Below are positions 22,176 through 24,129 of a stretch of 24,129 nt of DNA, in pieces (within the stretch, counting starts at the first letter, position 1; every line of letters begins with the position of its first letter). A program made the translations under genes and the position numbers. The stretch comes from Bacillota bacterium (GTDB lineage: Bacteria > Bacillota > Clostridia > Clostridiales > Clostridiaceae). The stretch is from positions 1-24,129 of the forward strand of contig JAEXZL010000216.1 of assembly GCA_023451395.1 (NCBI GenBank), in the 5' to 3' direction. The notes beneath the pieces are model-generated. The model did not search any database. It saw only the letters and a list, made by a program, of their open reading frames with translations, and had not been told where the DNA came from.

Positions 22176-23114
22176 TTATCTAAGCTTTATTTTTCCTAAG
22201 GAATTCAGAACCTCTTCACCTTCAGCAATCATAGAGGTTATTGCTTCCTCAACAGAAGTGATTTTATTAATCATTCCTGAAATCTGACCGGTCATAACAG
22301 AGCCATTTTCTATATCTCCATCTATTACAGCCTTCCTAAGAGCACCATTGCCTAATTCCTCAAACTCATCTCTAGAAGCCCCTCGCTTCTCCAGCTCTAA
22401 AAACTTTATTGTCATGGGATTTTTTATTCCTCTTACAGGGCCTCCCAGGCTTCTTCCAGTAACCACTGTATCAGCATCTCCGCAGCTTAGTACTGCTTTT
22501 TTAAAGTTCTCATGAACAGGGCATTCCTCAGTGGCTATGAATCTAGTTCCCATTTGAACTCCTTGAGCTCCTAAGGCAAAAGCTGCGGCCATACCTCTTC
22601 CATCTGCTATTCCACCAGCTGCTACTACAGGAAGGGTAACTGCATTAACTATCTGAGGTAAAAGAGCAAGGGTTGTGCTCTCTCCCACATGTCCTCCTGC
22701 CTCTGTCCCCTCTACAACTAAGGCATCGGCCCCAATAGCTTCCATCTTTTTTGCAATCTTTACATTAGGTATTACAGGTATAACAATTATTCCTGCTTCC
22801 TTCCACATTTTCATATATGGAGCAGGAGAGCCAGCTCCAGTAGTAACCACCTTAACCTTTTCTTCCACTACAATCCTTGCTATCTCCTCTTTATCTGGAT
22901 GCATAAGCATAACATTAACGCCAAAGGGTTTGTCCGTTAGTTCCCTGCACCTTCTGATTTCTTCTCTTATCCTCTCAGGAGTAAAGCCTCCGCTGGCCAA
23001 AATTCCTAAGCCTCCTGCATTGGATACAGCTGAAACAAGCTCTGCAGTAGCAATCTGAGCCATTGCCCCTTGAAATATAGGATATTTAATATTTAGTATA
23101 TCTGTTATCTTCAT
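22176..23114 (-). CDS. fabK: FMN-dependent enoyl-ACP reductase II (FabK-like)
   Basis: A 312-residue TIM-barrel flavoprotein of the FabK / nitronate monooxygenase family. Visible are YPIFQGAMAQIATAELVSAV (11-30), AGGLGILASGG, TTGAGSPAPYM, VEGTEAGGHVG with the conserved histidine, VVAAGGIADGRG for FMN phosphate binding, and ALGAQGVQMGTRFIAT. The end, VMTGQISGMINKITSVEE, is more like FabK than nitronate monooxygenase. FabK reduces enoyl-ACP in the last step of fatty-acid elongation. The start is ATG 23114 behind GAGGAGG. It appears to stand alone, not in a fab cluster, so nitronate monooxygenase or another 2-nitropropane dioxygenase-like role stays possible. A TATAAT at 23240-23245 may mark a promoter with a long leader. 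Confidence 0.85.
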   Translation of the reverse strand: MKITDILNIKYPIFQGAMAQIATAELVSAVSNAGGLGILASGGFTPERIREEIRRCRELTDKPFGVNVMLMHPDKEEIARIVVEEKVKVVTTGAGSPAPYMKMWKEAGIIVIPVIPNVKIAKKMEAIGADALVVEGTEAGGHVGESTTLALLPQIVNAVTLPVVAAGGIADGRGMAAAFALGAQGVQMGTRFIATEECPVHENFKKAVLSCGDADTVVTGRSLGGPVRGIKNPMTIKFLELEKRGASRDEFEELGNGALRKAVIDGDIENGSVMTGQISGMINKITSVEEAITSMIAEGEEVLNSLGKIKLR

Positions 23115-23165
23115 TTAATACTTCCTCCTCAATATTACATATAGCCATTCATTTAGAAAATTAAC

Positions 23166-23176
23166 TTACTTAGTAA
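23166..23176. promoter_or_regulatory. Short palindrome in the FabK leader
   Basis: TTACTTAGTAA is a perfect odd-centred palindrome about 55 bp upstream of the fabK-like start. It could be a regulator site, but it is short and AT-rich and does not match FapR or FabT sites as I remember them. Confidence 0.25.
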
Positions 23177-23316
23177 AGTGCTAAATCATTAGAGTTATAT
23201 AATAATATTTTTTATTTAATAATCTTTAAATTCAAAATAATTATATCATAGTACATGACGAATAAATTTTAACGAAAAGATAACATATTAATAATAAACA
23301 TAGTAAGAGATTTATG

Positions 23317-23355
23317 AAAACAGCCTGATTCAGGTTTAATATCCAAATCAGGCTG
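23317..23355 (-). terminator. Terminator of the transketolase gene
   Basis: On the minus strand CAGCCTGATT (23346-23355) pairs with AATCAGGCTG (23321-23330), with further pairing TTGG/CCTGAA toward the loop, followed by TTTTC. It lies about 22 bp after the stop codon. Confidence 0.8.
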
Positions 23356-23376
23356 ATAATTGTATATCCATTAAAG

Positions 23377-24129
23377 CTAAAGGTATTTTTTAAACAGCTC
23401 TCTTGCAGTATCTTTCAATTTATCTCCAGTAAGGCCATAAGCATTTTGAAGATATTCAACAGTTCCTACTTGACCAAAGGTATCCATAACCCCTATTCTT
23501 CGTAGCGGTATAGCTGCTCCCATCTCTGCCATTACTTCTGCTATAGCACTTCCTAAACCATTTATGACATTATGGTTTTCAAAGGTGATAACACCTATTT
23601 TCCCATGAAGCTCTCTTTCTACAAGATTAATATCTAAGGGTTTAAGGGTGAACATATCTATAACTTCGAGACTTATTCCTTCTTTTTCTAGTTCTTTAGC
23701 TGCTATTAGTGCGTCAAATAACAGCTGTCCTGCGGCAATAACAAGAATATCCTTGCCTTCTTTAATTATATTTCCCTTCCCTATGGAAAAGGATGATTTC
23801 TCCTGGTAAATAGTAGGGAGGTTTTTTCTCGTGCTCCGTATATAATGAATTCCTTTTAAAGTTGAAATCTCTTTTATTAACCAGGAAAGCTCTATCCCAT
23901 CAGCAGGGTCAAAGACCATAGACTCAGGAATGGATCTCATTATAGCAGCATCCTCAAAGGATGTGTGAGTTCCCCCGTTGGTGGCTACACATATCCCTGG
24001 ATCAGAACCATAAATATTAATGGTGTTTTTTGAATAAGCTCCAGAAATATAAATTTGATCTAAGGCTCTTCTTGTAGCAAAGGGAGCAAAGGTATGAACA
24101 AAAGGTATATACCCTCTCATGGATAAGCC
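23377..24129 (-). CDS. Transketolase C-terminal subunit (partial)
   Basis: 250 visible residues of a transketolase C-terminal subunit; the frame stays open to the right edge (codons for G-L-S precede the first internal Met), so the N-terminus lies outside. Typical segments are GYIPFVHTFAPFATRRALDQI, GSDPGICVATNGGTHTSFED and YIRSTRKNLPT (pyrimidine-binding domain). The C-terminal domain includes VIDMFTLKPLD and TFENHNVINGLGSAIAE. In Firmicutes with split transketolase, the TPP-binding N-terminal subunit is encoded just upstream, which would be off-window. The enzyme moves two-carbon units in the pentose phosphate pathway, and with the FSA-like transaldolase 4 kb away it suggests a locally clustered but separately transcribed pathway. 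Confidence 0.92.
   Translation of the reverse strand, partial: GLSMRGYIPFVHTFAPFATRRALDQIYISGAYSKNTINIYGSDPGICVATNGGTHTSFEDAAIMRSIPESMVFDPADGIELSWLIKEISTLKGIHYIRSTRKNLPTIYQEKSSFSIGKGNIIKEGKDILVIAAGQLLFDALIAAKELEKEGISLEVIDMFTLKPLDINLVERELHGKIGVITFENHNVINGLGSAIAEVMAEMGAAIPLRRIGVMDTFGQVGTVEYLQNAYGLTGDKLKDTARELFKKYL

Noticed and set aside
22161..22199. A 12-codon plus-strand frame with GGAGGAAAT before ATG
   Set aside because: It overlaps the 3' end of the fabK-like gene, is very short and has no other support. The GGAGG match is expected by chance in AT-rich purine runs.
22675..23058. A 127-codon plus-strand frame opposite the fabK-like gene
   Set aside because: It is a mirror of a strongly conserved flavoprotein coding sequence; its residues are the low-complexity mix typical of antisense frames.
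18900..24129. Transaldolase and split transketolase as one pentose phosphate operon
   Set aside because: They are separated by the two-component genes, the fabK-like gene and a strong terminator at 23317-23355, so they are not co-transcribed.

Overview
The window reads as a low-GC, Clostridium-like Firmicute chromosome: AT-rich spacers, strong AGGAGG-type ribosome binding sites, AGA arginine codons, and fructose-class PTS, PRD, ROK and PadR regulators. This is inferred from gene content and composition, not from a marker gene. Genes are tightly packed, mostly on the minus strand. I saw no tRNA, rRNA, CRISPR array, insertion sequence or integrase.

Positions 1-5532 (minus strand) hold a probable catabolic operon of unknown substrate. 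In transcription order it has a ROK-type repressor with a near-perfect palindrome at its predicted start of transcription, a TIM-barrel aldolase/epimerase-like protein, a multi-pass permease, a HyuA-type hydantoinase/oxoprolinase, and the first 43 codons of a further gene that leaves the window. The 373-base gap 5533-5905 contains the repressor promoter and operator, a doubtful 43-residue hydrophobic peptide ORF, and a terminator. Positions 5906-7270 carry a monocistronic FAD-dependent oxidoreductase with its own promoter and terminator.

Positions 7381-16950 are an alpha-mannoside utilisation locus. A GH38 alpha-mannosidase, fructose-family PTS EIIB, EIIC and EIIA, a long atypical phosphomannose isomerase and a conventional ManA-like isomerase are transcribed leftward, ending in a clear terminator. 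A PRD-domain PTS-responsive activator is divergently transcribed. The likely flow is uptake and phosphorylation of an alpha-mannoside by the PTS, hydrolysis to mannose-6-phosphate, then isomerisation to fructose-6-phosphate. The layout resembles the E. coli mannosylglycerate (mng) system, but the substrate here is not proven.

Positions 17039-18813 carry a small DUF5673-like membrane protein (minus) and a plus-strand PadR / DUF2812 / small membrane protein operon whose promoter is covered by three inverted half-sites. Positions 18900-22082 (minus) carry a SHOCT-domain membrane protein, an OmpR-type response regulator, a sensor kinase with a Met/His-rich external segment and a 27-bp internal tandem duplication, and an FSA-like transaldolase only 22 bp behind the kinase. 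Positions 22176-23114 encode a FabK-like enoyl-ACP reductase, and 23377-24129 the C-terminal subunit of a split transketolase, cut by the window edge.

The best candidate for undescribed biology is the ROK / TIM-barrel / permease / HyuA operon. The GH38-PTS locus with its two dissimilar isomerases comes next.
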